Shown here piece after piece: positions 43,495 to 52,889 of a stretch of DNA of 64,000 bases. Numbering within the stretch: the stretch's first letter is position 1; each line of letters starts with the position of its first letter. The position numbers and the translations under genes are program-made. The DNA comes from Chthonomonas sp035294165. GTDB taxonomy: Bacteria > Armatimonadota > Chthonomonadetes > Chthonomonadales > Chthonomonadaceae. The notes beneath the pieces were generated by a model. The model worked only from the letters and a program-made list of their open reading frames with translations, was not told where the DNA came from and did not search any database. Location: contig NZ_DATGLN010000256.1 of assembly GCF_035294165.1 (NCBI RefSeq), positions 1-64,000 of the forward strand, read 5' to 3'.

Positions 43495-44107
43495 GCTGGC
43501 TCCTTCGAGTATTCCACAATTCACGAACGATGGCGGCGAGGTAGGGGGCAATGCGTTGAAAATCGGCGTCACCTCTTACAATGAGGTCGGCATGGACGCG
43601 CGACGGTTCTACATAGGCAGCGTGCCCCACGCGAGCGCACTCTCGATAGTAGGTGGCGATCCAGTGGGGGTCGGTGCTTCCGCGTCCGCCCTGCATATCT
43701 CGAAGAAGGCGTCGAAGGGCACGTAGGTCGGCATCTAGCTCAACAAAGAGGCGAAGGTCGAACCACTCGCGAAGTTCGGGCACATGAAGTGCCATCAGGC
43801 CTTCCACGAGGATGACGTCGGGGGCGTTTTCTGAGGCGCGAAGCGCCTCAATATCGGCGATGAGCCGTGTATTATCGGCGGAGTTTGGGTGGTTGTTATC
43901 GGGAAGTCGTTCGCCGGTAGTGGGAGAGATGAAGGTAGGCCCGCCGGGTGCACCACGATAGAAATAACGGTCCATGCCGAGCACCTCCGTATGGAGCGGA
44001 GGACTGCCGTTGGCAAGTGCATGCGTAAGGTGCTGAACGAGAGTGGTCTTTCCGGAGGCCGAACCACCGGCTATACCTACGACAACTGAACGAGTTTGAT
44101 CTTTCAT
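43487..44107 (-). CDS. udk: Uridine kinase / phosphoribulokinase-family kinase
   Basis: 206 residues. The P-loop is GIAGGSASGKTT (about 12-23), followed by LGMDRYFYRG (the catalytic aspartate in the family's DsFY motif) and DVILVEGLMAL. Most likely phosphorylates uridine and cytidine in salvage. The MDRYFY replaces the common D-S-F-Y, so substrate preference is less certain. Its stop overlaps the fhs start by eight bases. Confidence 0.88.
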   Translation of the reverse strand: MKDQTRSVVVGIAGGSASGKTTLVQHLTHALANGSPPLHTEVLGMDRYFYRGAPGGPTFISPTTGERLPDNNHPNSADNTRLIADIEALRASENAPDVILVEGLMALHVPELREWFDLRLFVELDADLRALRRLLRDMQGGRGSTDPHWIATYYRECARVGHAAYVEPSRVHADLIVRGDADFQRIAPYLAAIVRELWNTRRSQHE

Positions 44108-44182
44108 ACTACCTGCTGTCTGGTCTCTCCGTGTGTTTTTTGTGAAAACTAAACGATTAGGTTCACTCTGTTGGAGATGGCG

Positions 44183-45211
44183 TCAGCGGATCGGTTGAAA
44201 GCAGTAGAGTTCGCGTTTTCCTTTGCCCTCATCTACGAGCGCAAGCAGACCTATCTTCCCCTCGTCTCGTGGGTCGCCGATACGCACATCGAGGACTTTC
44301 CCCGGCAGTGGGTCGCTACGCCAGCTCTCTTCATAATCGTCAAAACGAGTCAATTGCCAGAAGGTTTTGTCGCGCTCGTCGGCTTTTGGGACGTAGACAA
44401 TGAGGCGGTCGTTGCCGGGCGACGAATCGCCGCTTGTGTCCGATGGTAAAACCCCGATGAGCCATCTTCGTTGGCCTTGCCAGTAGGCTTGGGCATAGAG
44501 GATGTTGGAGGTGAGGTTTTGCCGGCCTTCAAAAGGGTAGGTGCCGACGCCCCAATGAGGGTAGCCTTCCTCGGTGGGGTTTAGGTGAAGGTCATCGGTT
44601 ACGAGTTTGCCGGAGTTGAGCGTCCAAATGGAGGTATTGTCGCCGTTGCCGCAGGCAAGACGGTCGAGTTGAGCAGGGCAGATCAGGCTGAAGCGAAGCG
44701 CCGGAGGGGGATCGCTGAGGCGTTCAAAACCTCCGCCTTTCCACATGAAGATGCCGCCGGAGGTAACGATCTGCACCATGGGAAGCTTTTGAGGTTTCAC
44801 GATCTTGTTTTTTGGCAGTTGAGCGTCGGTGTTTTCCGGCGTGGCAAGCGTTGGCCAAGAGTCGGCGAAATGGCCGGCGATGAGAGGGTCGGTGGCCCAT
44901 CCGATAAAGGATGCCGTGGCATCGGTTGCGAAGCGAAAGCCGTCCCAATGGGTGAGCAACAGTTGGCGTCGAAAATCGGTGCTGCTTGCGGAGCCGATCA
45001 GCAGTAGGAGGTCGTCTTCTTTATCTTGCCGGATAGGGAAAGGCTCGATAAGTTCCGTGTAATCGGGCAAGGGAACGTGCCAGGCGAGGGTGAAGGCGAT
45101 GAGGAAAGGGTTGTCTTTATGAGCAAACGGATCGACTTGCCCTAGGCAGCGGCCGAGCGAGCAGAGGAGAAGGAGCAAACAGAGGGGGGATAAGAAGCTT
45201 CGGCTTCTCAT
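44183..45211 (-). CDS. Secreted protein of unknown function
   Basis: 342 residues with a signal peptide (1-24, long LLLLL core). The rest is rich in W, G and D and looks all-beta; VLDVRIGDPRDEGKIGLLALVDEG near the end recalls FG-GAP/VCBS propeller repeats. I cannot assign a function. It overlaps the GspE/PilB-type gene by four bases, which ties its expression to the ATPase and hints at a role in, or export by, that machinery. Confidence 0.7.
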   Translation of the reverse strand: MRSRSFLSPLCLLLLLCSLGRCLGQVDPFAHKDNPFLIAFTLAWHVPLPDYTELIEPFPIRQDKEDDLLLLIGSASSTDFRRQLLLTHWDGFRFATDATASFIGWATDPLIAGHFADSWPTLATPENTDAQLPKNKIVKPQKLPMVQIVTSGGIFMWKGGGFERLSDPPPALRFSLICPAQLDRLACGNGDNTSIWTLNSGKLVTDDLHLNPTEEGYPHWGVGTYPFEGRQNLTSNILYAQAYWQGQRRWLIGVLPSDTSGDSSPGNDRLIVYVPKADERDKTFWQLTRFDDYEESWRSDPLPGKVLDVRIGDPRDEGKIGLLALVDEGKGKRELYCFQPIR

Positions 45212-46500
45212 CCCAGCCCTCCGTTTTCCATACCGGGGGTCAAGCCGGAGGTCATGGTGGAGTAGACGGCGGTGAAGACCTCTCGGGGAGTTGTAAGCCC
45301 GGCGAAAATCTTTTGGTGTCCGTCTTCCAGCATGGTGCGCATCTGCTGTTTTTTGCGTGCGTATTCATAAATCTCTCCGATGGTGGCTCGGCGCGCTATC
45401 ATTTCGCGCAACTCCGGCGTGCTCACCAAAATCTCGAAAATGCCGATGCGCCCACGGAAGCCGGTTTTACGGCACTGTTCGCAACCGGCGCCTTTGTAGA
45501 AAGTTTTTCCTTGCATGGCGTCGGGGTTGAGACCTATTTCGATAAGCTCGTCACGAGGAGGCTGGTAGGTCTGTTTGCAGTTAAGGCATATGGTGCGTAC
45601 AAGGCGTTGGGCCATAACGGCCTGGAGGGTAGAGGCGATGAGATAGGGTTCCCCACCCATATCCATCATACGCCCGATGGTCTCCACTGCGTTGTTGGTA
45701 TGAAGGGACGAAAGGACAAGGTGGCCGGTTAAGCTCGCCTGGATGCCGATTGATAGCGATTCGGGGTCGCGCATCTCTCCGACCATCATGACGTCGGGGT
45801 CTTGGCGAAGGAAGGCCCGCATGACGCGAGGGAAGGTCATACGTTCGGTAACCTGGACTTGGGTGATGTGGTCGGCAAACTCATACTCAATGGGGTCTTC
45901 TACGGTAACGATGTTACGTCGGGTGCGGTCTAACTTGTTGATGGAGGCATAGAGGGTCGAGGTTTTACCGCTGCCTGTGGGGCCGGTGACGAGCACCATA
46001 CCGTAGGCAGATTGGATGGCCTGGCTCCATTTTTGCAGCACGTCGGGCGGCATTCCCAGCTTATCTAGCTCCACGCGGGCGCCAACCGGATCGAGGATGC
46101 GCAGCACCATTTTTTCCCCGTTCAGCATGGGCAACACGGAGACGCGAGCGCTCAGCTTTCGGGTGCCGTATTCCATGTCAATGCGGCCGTCTTGTGGCTC
46201 TCTTCGTTCGTCTATGTGCATGCCGGCAGCAAGCTTAAGGCGTGCGAGAATGTTGGGCACAATGTCTATCGAAAGTTGCCCCACATCATGCATTACGCCA
46301 TCTATGCGATAGCGAACAAGCATGCGATTGCGTTCCGGCTGCAGGTGAATGTCGGAAGCACCGAGGTCGAGTGCTTTGCGCAACAGAAAGTCGGTCTCGC
46401 TAACGGCCTGGGTCAGTTCGCCACCAAGCTCCCGCGCGATGCCATCCTCGCGCATAATCAGTCGAAAGGCCAACGGGCCACGAGGTGCAACCTGTGTCAT
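45208..46500 (-). CDS. GspE/PilB-type secretion or pilus ATPase
   Basis: 430 residues, shorter than usual because the N-terminal MshEN domain is missing. The remaining core has ASDIHLQPERNRMLVRYRIDG (N2 domain), Walker A GPTGSGKT (173-180), the aspartate box TVEDPIEYE, Walker B with DPDVMMVGEMRD, the histidine box SSLHTNNA, and a four-cysteine zinc site (CLNC, then CEQC). It powers assembly of pseudopili or pili, or DNA uptake. The prepilin-like protein at 22176 could be a client. No GspF or peptidase gene is adjacent. Confidence 0.93.
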   Translation of the reverse strand: MTQVAPRGPLAFRLIMREDGIARELGGELTQAVSETDFLLRKALDLGASDIHLQPERNRMLVRYRIDGVMHDVGQLSIDIVPNILARLKLAAGMHIDERREPQDGRIDMEYGTRKLSARVSVLPMLNGEKMVLRILDPVGARVELDKLGMPPDVLQKWSQAIQSAYGMVLVTGPTGSGKTSTLYASINKLDRTRRNIVTVEDPIEYEFADHITQVQVTERMTFPRVMRAFLRQDPDVMMVGEMRDPESLSIGIQASLTGHLVLSSLHTNNAVETIGRMMDMGGEPYLIASTLQAVMAQRLVRTICLNCKQTYQPPRDELIEIGLNPDAMQGKTFYKGAGCEQCRKTGFRGRIGIFEILVSTPELREMIARRATIGEIYEYARKKQQMRTMLEDGHQKIFAGLTTPREVFTAVYSTMTSGLTPGMENGGLG

Positions 46501-46590
46501 GGTTTCTGTTCCTCTTTGCAGAGCGTCGCCATAAAGGCTATTGGTTGTGGGGCAAAAGCCCCTATTTTCTTGCTATAGTGTACCGTATTG

Positions 46591-47505
46591 CTAGAAATCT
46601 GGGCTACGTTGTTCACAGGCACGCAATAGGCTTTCAACGGCCATCTGTAGGGAGCGGAGGGCCTCCTGAAGTGCGGTGAGGTCGTCCTTCGGAAGATGTG
46701 AGACCTCGATATCGGCCAGCAGTGGCAGCATATCCAAAACTTTTTGGGCAGCCTGACTGCGAGGCGCATAGGTTTCTACAACGGCGTAGCGATCCTCCTC
46801 CATAGGGGCTTGGCGAAGCTCCTGGTAAATCTGTTCTCTCTGCTCGGGGGCCGACTCCAAAATCTCATGGGCGCGTTTGGGGTCGGTGCGTATGGCGCGA
46901 ACAAGCTTTTCGGTCTCTTCGCTGTTAAGGCGCTCCTGTTGAATGTGTTCCACCACCTGTTGCTGCAGTTCTGGGTAGGGATTCAACTGTTTAAGGTAGC
47001 GGGCATGTTTTTCGGTAAGTTGGCCGGCTGCCGGCCTATTGGGACTAGAGACCACGGCCTCGCCGATCTCTTCAGGGAGGGAGAGCAGGTCGAGAATATA
47101 GTTCACGGTACGTTCCGACAAACCCAGCCGCCGGGCCACTTCACGTGTGGTAAGGTTGAGGGTCTCTTTAATTTGCTGGATGGCGCGCGCTTTTTCAAGG
47201 GGCTGGAGGTCTTCGCGTTGGAGGTTTTCGATGATCTGTTCGGTGAGGCGTTCCTCTTCGGTGATCTCACGCACCACACAGGGAAGGGTTTCGAGACGGG
47301 CCAGCTTGGCGGCACGCCAACGCCGTTCACCGGTAACGATGCGGTAATGAGAAGAGCCGGGGATGGGCGTAACGGTTATAGGGTTTAGCAGACCATGCTG
47401 ACGAATGCTGTCGGCTAGCCCCTGCAAACTCTCCTCATCGTGATGTTTGCGGGGTTGTGCCGTATCGGCAACGATCTGATCGATAGGGATGGAGCGTATT
47501 TCCAA
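46591..47505 (-). CDS. parB: ParB-family chromosome partition protein
   Basis: 304 residues. The N-domain has the CTPase/ParB boxes GERRWRAAKLA and ENLQREDLQPLEKARA, then a helix-turn-helix (TTREVARRLGLSERTVNYIL) and a C-terminal acidic dimer region. ParB binds parS sites and, with ParA, partitions the chromosome. The start is TTG 47505, eight bases after GGAG: the promoter at 47541-47569 places the transcript start near 47534, so the frame's upstream TTG at 47541 cannot be used. No parA is adjacent. Confidence 0.92.
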   Translation of the reverse strand: MEIRSIPIDQIVADTAQPRKHHDEESLQGLADSIRQHGLLNPITVTPIPGSSHYRIVTGERRWRAAKLARLETLPCVVREITEEERLTEQIIENLQREDLQPLEKARAIQQIKETLNLTTREVARRLGLSERTVNYILDLLSLPEEIGEAVVSSPNRPAAGQLTEKHARYLKQLNPYPELQQQVVEHIQQERLNSEETEKLVRAIRTDPKRAHEILESAPEQREQIYQELRQAPMEEDRYAVVETYAPRSQAAQKVLDMLPLLADIEVSHLPKDDLTALQEALRSLQMAVESLLRACEQRSPDF

Positions 47506-47540
47506 AGCCAGTTCTCCGAAAAGCCACAGAATTTGTGCCA

Positions 47541-47569
47541 ATTATAACGACCTTTTAAGGTGATGTCAA
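47541..47569 (-). promoter_or_regulatory. Consensus σ70-type promoter of parB
   Basis: On the minus strand TTGACA (47569-47564), exactly 17 bases, then TATAAT (47546-47541): a perfect match to consensus in boxes and spacing. The transcript would start near 47534, 29 bases before the TTG start. Confidence 0.85.
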
Positions 47570-47651
47570 CAGGAGAGCAGATCTTGGTTAGGAGGAAGAA
47601 GGATTAAGGTATTATAGAAGCGACCTCCCTTAGGAAAGAAGAATCGGCTCT

Positions 47652-48506
47652 ATGACGATGAAAAGGAACCATGCGTCTTCGCCTGTGGTAAAACAAAGCT
47701 CCAAGAAACTGCTTGCGTTCGGATGGTACGGCGGAAAGTTTTCTCATCTAGACTGGTTGCTTCGTCTGCTGCCCAAAACTCATCACTACTGCGAACCGTT
47801 TGGGGGGTCGGGTGCCGTGTTGTTAAATCGTGATCCCTCTCCGGTTGAAACTTATAACGATATAGATGGAGAGGTGACGAACTTCTTTCGTGTTCTTCGT
47901 GAAGATGCCGAGCGACTTATTCGCGCTATTGCTTTAACGCCTTTCTCGCGGGAGGAGTTTGCCCTTGCTTGTCAAATTGACCCAACGCTTGACCCCTTGG
48001 AGCGCGCCCGACGTTTTTATGTGCGGGCACGACAGGTGCGTACCGGCTTAGCGCAATCGGCCTCAATCGGCCGCTGGGCTAACTGTAGGAACACAAGTCG
48101 TTCGGGCATGGCCGGCGCTGTTTCTCGATGGTTAGGGGCAGTTGAGGACTTGCCCGAAATCGCATTGCGTTTGCTGCGCGTTCAAATCGAGAATAGACCG
48201 GCACTTGAGGTCATCCAGTTGTACGATTCGCCTAGCACCTTGTTCTACTACGATCCGCCCTATCTCCACGAAACGCGCGGCGATAGAAGGGCCTATGCTT
48301 ATGAAATGAGCAATGAACAGCATGAGGAGCTTGCGCGGATGCTCAATTCGGTTCAAGGGCTTGTAGCGGTGTCGGGTTACGAATGCGAGCAGATGGATCG
48401 TCTCTACCCAAGCCCGAAATGGTTCAAACACGTCGGCCCGACGCGAACCATCCATTCCACAAAGGATAAACGTACTGATGTGCTGTGGGTGAATTACGCA
48501 AAATAA
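47652..48506 (+). CDS. Orphan DNA adenine methyltransferase, Dam (D12) class
   Basis: 284 residues. Motif I-type CEPFGGSGAVLLN (about 47-59), YNDIDGEV and the catalytic DPPY at 201-204 in the alpha-class order of Dam enzymes; WYGGKFSHLDWLLRLLP matches the family's start. Methylates adenine N6 in a short site, probably GATC or similar. No restriction enzyme is adjacent. It is placed beside a tRNA gene, a usual place for acquired genes, and divergent from parB. Whether it acts in host replication or phage defence is open. Confidence 0.9.
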   Translation: MTMKRNHASSPVVKQSSKKLLAFGWYGGKFSHLDWLLRLLPKTHHYCEPFGGSGAVLLNRDPSPVETYNDIDGEVTNFFRVLREDAERLIRAIALTPFSREEFALACQIDPTLDPLERARRFYVRARQVRTGLAQSASIGRWANCRNTSRSGMAGAVSRWLGAVEDLPEIALRLLRVQIENRPALEVIQLYDSPSTLFYYDPPYLHETRGDRRAYAYEMSNEQHEELARMLNSVQGLVAVSGYECEQMDRLYPSPKWFKHVGPTRTIHSTKDKRTDVLWVNYAK

Positions 48507-48509
48507 AAA

Positions 48510-48581
48510 TGGGCAGTGCTGGATTTGAACCAGCGACCTCCTCGGTGTGAACGAGGCGCTCTACCCCTGAGCCAACCGCCC
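48510..48581 (-). tRNA. tRNA-Val, anticodon CAC
   Basis: On the minus strand the acceptor arm GGGCGGT pairs with ACTGCCC (one G-T pair). The anticodon stem CCTCG/CGAGG closes the loop TTCACAC, giving anticodon CAC, which reads GUG valine codons. The T arm CTGG-TTCAAAT-CCAG is intact and the discriminator is A. The 3' CCA is not encoded and must be added. Confidence 0.95.
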
Positions 48582-48593
48582 ATTGCTACAACC

Positions 48594-48624
48594 ATTGTAC
48601 CCCTGTGTAGAGCGGTTTTGTCAA
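48594..48624 (-). promoter_or_regulatory. Promoter of tRNA-Val
   Basis: Minus strand: TTGACA (48624-48619), 19 bases, TACAAT (48599-48594). Transcription would start about 6-7 bases upstream of the mature tRNA end. The spacer is slightly long; GC-rich. Confidence 0.6.
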
Positions 48625-48805
48625 GAGCGAGAGGCCTTGATAGGCCATTGCTCTTTGCCGATGGTGAAAGGGCTAGTTTTTTGGTAGCTCTACAGCCAGC
48701 TGTGGCGGCTGTTTCAGATCGAAAAGCTTGATAGATAAGGAAATTGCGGTTAAAGTCGTGCATCACGACGATGACAGGCAATAACTTTTTAGAGCAGGGA
48801 CAACG

Positions 48806-51286
48806 ATGAAAAGACAAAACGCGGTGCTTGCGGTTTTGCTGTTAGGCAGTGTTTGTAGTATAGGACTGCGTGCTGCTGCACAACAGCAAAAGCCAGAGCC
48901 TATACGGGTAAAGACATACGCCGTTTTACCTAGGTTGGGAAGAAACGCATTCTATACGGGCAATCGTCCGCCCCTGGTACCTCAACCGCTCATACCGTTG
49001 CCTGTGGGGGCAGTTCGGCCGGAGGGATGGCTAAAAGAGCAGTTGGTGTTGATGAGCAATGGTTTCACCGGACATCTCACGGAGATAAGCCCCTGGTGTC
49101 AGTTCGATGGCAGCGCTTGGGTAAGCCCAACGGGCGAGGGCAAGAACGGTTGGGAAGAGCTTCCCTACTGGCTCCGAGGCTATACAAGCTTAGGCTATCT
49201 TTTGAGGGATAGGCACATTATTCGGGAAGCACGACGCTGGATTGATGGCATTTTAAACAGCCAGAGGCCAGATGGCTATTTTGGGCCGGAGGCGAATAGG
49301 GAGGCCAAAGACCTGTGGCCCAACATGCTGGCTTTGTATGCCCTTCGCACCTACTATGAGGCGACCGGCGATAAGCGCGTGATCCCCTTTATGGAGCGCT
49401 ATTTTCGTTGGGAAGCCGGGCTGCCCCTCAATCAGTTCCTGCCGGATAGTTGGCAGAAGGTGCGTGGTGGGGACAACTTGGATAGCATTCTTTGGCTTTA
49501 CAATCGTACCGGAGAGAAGTGGTTGCTTGATTTGGCCAAGCGCACCCATGAGCATACCGCCGATTGGGCGGATGGAGTGGCGAGTTGGCACGGGGTAAAC
49601 CTATGCGAGGGATTTCGGGAACCGGCCGAGTTCTATGAAGTTACGGGTGACCCGCGCTACTACCAGGACACGGTGAGAGACTATCATACCGCTTGGGGGC
49701 TTTTTGGTCAGGTGCCAGGTGGCATGATTGGGGCGGATGAGAATGCTCGGCCTGGGTATACAGGGCCTCGTCAAGCCGCAGAGACCTGCGCCATGGTGGA
49801 GGTAATGTACAGTGACGAGATGCTCACGAGCATCTCCGGCGATCCGCACTGGGCCGATCGTTGTGAAGACGTGGCGTTCAACTCGCTCCCTGCCTCTATG
49901 ACGCCCGATCTCAAAGGGTTGCATTATCTTACGGCACCCAATATGATCCAACTCGATCGTGCAAGCAAGGCGCCCCTATTACAAGATGGCGGCGACATGC
50001 TCTCTTATAACCCCTACGACTATCGTTGCTGCCAACATAATGTGGCTTTTGGGTGGCCCTACTTTACCGAACACCTTTGGATGGCCACGGGTGGCAATGG
50101 CCTAGCGGCTGTTCTCTACGCGCCCAGTACGGTAACGGCGAGGGTGGGGCATGGCGAAACGGTGACCCTCCATGAAGAGACACGCTACCCGTTCGACGAG
50201 CACATTTATCTGAGGCTTTCTATGAAGAGGGCATCAGCGTTTCCTCTCGTGCTGCGGGTACCGGCGTGGTGTACACACCCTGTCCTTAAAGTGAACGGTG
50301 AGAGGCGAGATGCGCCCACGATAGGGAACGGCGGTTGGATTGTGCTGCAGAGGCTGTGGCGGTCGCATGATACCGTAGAGCTTACCTTTCCGATGTCGGT
50401 TCGGGTGAAGGTTTGGCGTGCCAATCACAATGCCATCTCTCTCTACCGAGGGCCTCTGGCCTACTCTCTACGCATCGGAGAGCGGTGGGTGCGCTACGGT
50501 GGCACCGCGAAATGGCCGGCGTATGAGGTGTTTCCAACCACCTCATGGAATTATGGACTAGTGCTTGATTTGCGCCATCCGTCCACCTCCGTTTCTGTTG
50601 AAGAACGCAAAGACCCCTTTCCCGTCCAACCGTTCTCTCCGACCAGCGCTCCGGTTGTACTAAAAGTGAGGGCAAAGCAGATTCCTCAGTGGACGGCAGA
50701 GCCAGATGGGCTTATTGGGGAGTTGCAGCAAAGTCCTGTTCGATCTGCGTCGCCAACTGAGACCGTTGCGCTGATTCCGATGGGCTGTGCGCGTCTGCGT
50801 GTTTCGGCCTTTCCGCTAGTAGGAGAGGGACCGGACGCGCATGACTGGATTCCAGAAAATCGGGCAACCGCTTCGGCCTCTTGGTGTAATCCGAGCGATA
50901 GCGTGGAGGCGCTAAAAAACCTGCAGATTCCAACAAGTTCCGCCGACCAGAGCCTACCCCGCTTTACGTGGTGGGATCACAGAGGAACTTCGGAGTGGGT
51001 GGAATACGATTTTGCTAAGAGTGAGCGGGTAAGTTGGTGCCGTGTCTACTGGTTCGATGATGAGACGATTGGCGGTGGATGTCGCGTGCCTGCAGCATGG
51101 AGGATTTTGTGGTGGAACGGCTCGCAATGGCAGCCTGTAGAAACGAATGGCGACTATGGGGTGCAAAAAAACTGTTTCAATCGTGTAGACTTTGTTCCGG
51201 TAGAGACGACAAAGCTGCGGTTAGAGGTGCAGCTGAAGTCGGGCTATTCGGGAGGTATCCTCGCGTGGCAGTGGGGAAGTTCATAA
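48806..51286 (+). CDS. Secreted GH127-type beta-L-arabinofuranosidase-like enzyme (DUF1680)
   Basis: 826 residues with a signal peptide (1-25). Two zones carry the zinc-thiolate site known in GH127 enzymes: E326 and C328 in AAETCAMVE, and the pair C408-C409 in YRCCQHN, where the first cysteine of the pair is the nucleophile. An (alpha/alpha)6-barrel region (about 60-450), beta domains and a C-terminal carbohydrate-binding-like segment (about 690-826) follow. Likely removes arabinose or related sugars from plant polysaccharides. It starts downstream of a tRNA gene with AGGGA eight bases before the ATG. Confidence 0.9.
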   Translation: MKRQNAVLAVLLLGSVCSIGLRAAAQQQKPEPIRVKTYAVLPRLGRNAFYTGNRPPLVPQPLIPLPVGAVRPEGWLKEQLVLMSNGFTGHLTEISPWCQFDGSAWVSPTGEGKNGWEELPYWLRGYTSLGYLLRDRHIIREARRWIDGILNSQRPDGYFGPEANREAKDLWPNMLALYALRTYYEATGDKRVIPFMERYFRWEAGLPLNQFLPDSWQKVRGGDNLDSILWLYNRTGEKWLLDLAKRTHEHTADWADGVASWHGVNLCEGFREPAEFYEVTGDPRYYQDTVRDYHTAWGLFGQVPGGMIGADENARPGYTGPRQAAETCAMVEVMYSDEMLTSISGDPHWADRCEDVAFNSLPASMTPDLKGLHYLTAPNMIQLDRASKAPLLQDGGDMLSYNPYDYRCCQHNVAFGWPYFTEHLWMATGGNGLAAVLYAPSTVTARVGHGETVTLHEETRYPFDEHIYLRLSMKRASAFPLVLRVPAWCTHPVLKVNGERRDAPTIGNGGWIVLQRLWRSHDTVELTFPMSVRVKVWRANHNAISLYRGPLAYSLRIGERWVRYGGTAKWPAYEVFPTTSWNYGLVLDLRHPSTSVSVEERKDPFPVQPFSPTSAPVVLKVRAKQIPQWTAEPDGLIGELQQSPVRSASPTETVALIPMGCARLRVSAFPLVGEGPDAHDWIPENRATASASWCNPSDSVEALKNLQIPTSSADQSLPRFTWWDHRGTSEWVEYDFAKSERVSWCRVYWFDDETIGGGCRVPAAWRILWWNGSQWQPVETNGDYGVQKNCFNRVDFVPVETTKLRLEVQLKSGYSGGILAWQWGSS

Positions 51287-51401
51287 AGATTGACTGAGGT
51301 ATTTGCCTCATGTTCACCTAGCTCGCAGGCAACTGCGAGAGCTGTAGGTCTTTAGCCCTAACAGAGTGTCACAAGCTGTGTGAGAGGGAGGAAGGAAGAA
51401 G

Positions 51402-52867
51402 ATGCAGGGGTACTATGGGTCTTGGTGGAATCGCCTAGGTGCTCTATTCTTGATGCTGATAGCGATCTTTTTACTGCTGGTGCCCGTTGGATGGTTCTGG
51501 GGGCTGTTGAACAATATGGCCATGCAGGGCGAGCCAACAGCAGCTTTTATCACAATGATGATCGCGTTTGTGCTATGCGTCTGGGGGATGCTCGCCTTGC
51601 TGGTTTACGCCGCTCCAGTTTTATGGGATTCATTTGTTTCTTATGGTTTGGAAGAGGAGGAGTTAGTAAAGCTCACGCCGCTAGGCGTTCAAAAACTGCG
51701 CTGGGACTCGATAGAGGCTGTGACGGACACAGGAGTATATCCATGGCGCCGTATCGTGTTGTGGGGTGTAGATGGTCGCAGGCTGACGATTAACCCGGAA
51801 GTTGTAGGGTCATCGGAGGTTTTCGAGGCGGAGCTTATTCGACGTTTGCAAGAGGTATTACGGCGTCAGGCCGATCGAATACGCGCTAAAGGGATAGAGC
51901 TTCATCCTGTGCGTAGCCTGGCGTTGTTGTGGCTGCTTGGATCGCTCACCTTTTTCGGAGTCGGCTTGGTTTTCTTTGTAACGCATACTTCCGAGTTTGC
52001 GGCGCATGGAGGGGCCAATTCTCAACTATCCTACCCATCCGTGGAAGTGGCGCTTTTCGTTGGGGGCTTTCTAAGCTTGCTAGGGGCGCTTTATAGTTTT
52101 ATGAAAACCTTGCATGTGGATGGGCAGAAACTCGTTCTGAGGGGAATTTGGCGAAGCATGGAGATTCCCCTTGAAAAGGTTGATAGCTTTTATGTCTACC
52201 CTTTCGTTCATCGTTATGGCACTTTTGAGATATTACGCCTTCACTATTCCGGCAAGAAATTCAGCTATAGCAGTCAGCGCGCCGGCTACCTTCCTTTGCG
52301 TTCTTACCTAGAGAATGTGCTTCCTGCCTCCGTTAGACAAAAGGGCGAGCAGCAGGCTGAAAAGCAGATAAGCAAAGAGTTAAAAACCGTGACTATTCTC
52401 TCAAGAATTGGCGCCGTTCTGTGTGTGGGCATGGGCATTGCCGGAATAGTACAGGCGAACCAAAAGTTGGCCTTGTACCACTTGCTGAAGAGCCAAGGAG
52501 TGGGCGCTCCTGGAGTGGTGAACTATCGGTATACAACAGGATCGAGAACGACGATCTATCTGACAGACTATCTGTTTAAGGTGAACGGGCAGACGTATGA
52601 GGGGGCTAGCCCGTTACCTATGATACCTGGTCTTATGCTAGGCCGGGGATGCCAGTACATGTGATCTATCTTCCCAACAATCCGGCACGATGCATGTTGC
52701 TACAATCTATAGGGGAGGAGCAGACACGTGGGTGGTTGTGGCGCAGTGGACTGCTTATTGTCTTTGGTATTATCGCTCCATTTTATGTGCCGTGGCAGGT
52801 AAAACAACGCCTCATGAGGCGACAACAGGCTATAGCGAGATCGGCAGATATTCCAGAAGGCCGTTAG
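51402..52867 (+). pseudogene. Membrane protein with PH-like domains and a DUF3592 module, split by a frameshift
   Basis: The first open part (51402-52664, 420 codons) has two N-terminal spans, a PH-like beta domain (about 85-150), two more spans (170-235), a second PH-like domain (about 235-305) and then a span and beta region (VNYRYTTGS...YLFKVNGQTYEG) typical of DUF3592. It ends abruptly after LGRG. The +1 frame from 52649 (MPVHVIYLPNNPARCMLL, then a span) is the expected rest of DUF3592. Adding one base in the G run at 52645-52648 gives LGRG-MPVH without a break. This is either a real disruption or an error in the sequence; the second part could also be translated from its own ATG. Confidence 0.75.
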
Positions 52868-52889
52868 GCTATTGAGGAGGGAATGAAAC

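Noticed and set aside
46744..47388. 214-codon frame antisense to parB
   Set aside because: Shadow of a gene with a proven promoter and clear motifs.
47652..48506. Complete restriction-modification system
   Set aside because: The methyltransferase has no nuclease or specificity gene on either side.
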